Of a stretch of 7,590 nt of DNA, positions 7,407 through 7,590 are shown piece after piece (position 1 is the first letter of the stretch; every line of letters starts with the position of its first letter). The translations under genes and the position numbers were made by a program. Origin of the DNA: JAUZQZ01 sp036985955 (lineage in GTDB: Bacteria > Pseudomonadota > Zetaproteobacteria > Mariprofundales > Mariprofundaceae); assembly GCA_036985955.1 (NCBI GenBank), contig BTQQ01000080.1, positions 1 to 7,590 on the forward strand, given 5' to 3'. The notes under the pieces are model-generated. The model was not told the origin of the DNA and searched no databases. It saw only the letters and a list, made by a program, of their open reading frames with translations.

Positions 7407-7424
7407 GAGTTGATCAGCACCTCC
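7265..7424. mobile_element. MITE-like element, 160 bp, between rnj and ftsK
   Basis: The left end GGAGGTGCTGATTAACTC (7265-7282) and the right end GAGTTGATCAGCACCTCC (7407-7424) are inverted repeats matching at 17 of 18 positions. They are flanked by TTAG (7261-7264) and TTAA (7425-7428), readable as a TTA duplication or a diverged 4-bp TTAR target. The symmetry extends outward by six bases (arms 7259-7282 and 7407-7430, 22 of 24 matching), so the exact ends are uncertain. No transposase is encoded. The ends loosely resemble IS5-family termini (GGnAGGTGCnnA...) and TTAR/TNA targets suit that family, but I cannot name the parent. Only 7 nt separate the right repeat from the rnj stop and 13 nt separate the left repeat from the ftsK start, so it fits snugly between two genes. 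Confidence 0.62.
7296..7364. repeat. Nested short inverted repeats inside the element
   Basis: TTGCAAT (7296-7302) pairs with ATTGCAA (7329-7335). AATAGC (7338-7343) pairs with GCTATT (7347-7352) over a 3-nt loop, or alternatively TAGCAA (7340-7345) pairs with TTGCTA (7351-7356). AAAGCTTT (7357-7364) is a perfect palindrome. Together with the terminal repeats they would give the transcribed element a branched hairpin shape on either strand. There is no T-run, so none of these looks like a terminator. Confidence 0.5.
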
Positions 7425-7434
7425 TTAACACTCA

Positions 7435-7590
7435 TTATATCTCAAACACGACCGGCAATACCATTGGCCGCCGGCCATGCTGCCGTTTGAACCAGCGCCG
7501 AAGCCAGAGGCGAATCTCTTCTTTTGTCACATCATCATCGGCAAGCAACTCCTGGCCCATTTTCTCAAGATGTTGTTTCAGTTCATTCGC
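7435..7590 (-). CDS. rnj: Ribonuclease J family protein, C-terminal 51 residues only
   Basis: The frame enters from the window edge and stops at TAA 7437-7435. The visible tail runs ANELKQHLEKMGQELLADDD, then VTKEEIRLWLRRWFKRQHGR, then RPMVLPVVFEI. An acidic and basic helix pair ending in a 'RRFxxRxxGRRPxVLPVVxE(I/V)' tail is what I associate with the C-terminal domain of bacterial RNase J, a metallo-beta-lactamase/beta-CASP endo- and 5' exoribonuclease. None of the catalytic HxHxDH motifs are in the window, so the call rests on this tail and on the rnj-ftsK adjacency I recall from some Gram-negative lineages. It probably shared a transcript with ftsK before the element inserted. Confidence 0.7.
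   Translation of the reverse strand, partial: ANELKQHLEKMGQELLADDDVTKEEIRLWLRRWFKRQHGRRPMVLPVVFEI

Noticed and set aside
7290..7490. Plus-strand ORF of 66 codons across the element and the rnj end
   Set aside because: It runs antisense through the conserved RNase J tail, has no ribosome-binding site that I can see, and crosses the element boundary; it is probably a chance frame.

Overview
The window reads as ordinary chromosomal DNA of a Gram-negative bacterium. LolA and a FadL-type outer-membrane porin imply an outer membrane. The order ftsK-lolA-(fadL-like)-rarA-crcB resembles the ftsK-lolA-rarA-crcB neighbourhood known from Pseudomonadota. An RNase J gene next to ftsK argues against an enteric bacterium, because RNase J is absent from E. 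coli-like species. A non-enteric or deep-branching proteobacterium (for example Zetaproteobacteria, or a Desulfuromonas/Geobacter-like lineage) is my guess, and no single marker fixes it. Every well-supported gene lies on the minus strand, so transcription runs from high to low coordinates.

In transcription order: (1) 7435-7590, the last 51 codons of an RNase J family ribonuclease. (2) 7252-7434, a short spacer almost filled by a 160-bp MITE-like element (7265-7424) with near-perfect terminal inverted repeats and TTAG/TTAA flanks. It carries a 51-codon ORF whose stop overlaps the ftsK start. (3) 5047-7251, ftsK, a membrane-anchored DNA translocase. (4) 4442-5050, lolA, a periplasmic lipoprotein carrier. 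(5) 3259-4410, a FadL/OmpP1-type porin inserted between lolA and rarA. (6) 1935-3236, rarA, an AAA+ replication-fork factor with no usable ATG. (7) 1564-1938, crcB/fluC, a fluoride channel. (8) 752-1567, a NYN-domain nuclease-like protein with a C-terminal LOTUS/OST-HTH-like region. A rho-independent terminator at 686-719 closes the run. (9) 1-614, a PPK2-family polyphosphate kinase with its own candidate promoter, cut by the window edge.

The genes from ftsK to the NYN gene look like one operon: three junctions are 4-nt ATGA overlaps and the other two gaps are about 22 and 31 nt. The genes combine chromosome segregation and fork repair (ftsK, rarA), envelope building (lolA, the porin) and stress or RNA functions (crcB, NYN, RNase J). 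I find no wholly new multi-gene system. The least ordinary parts are the element between rnj and ftsK, which may affect ftsK expression, and the coupled crcB-NYN pair. There is no gene-free stretch over 300 bases.
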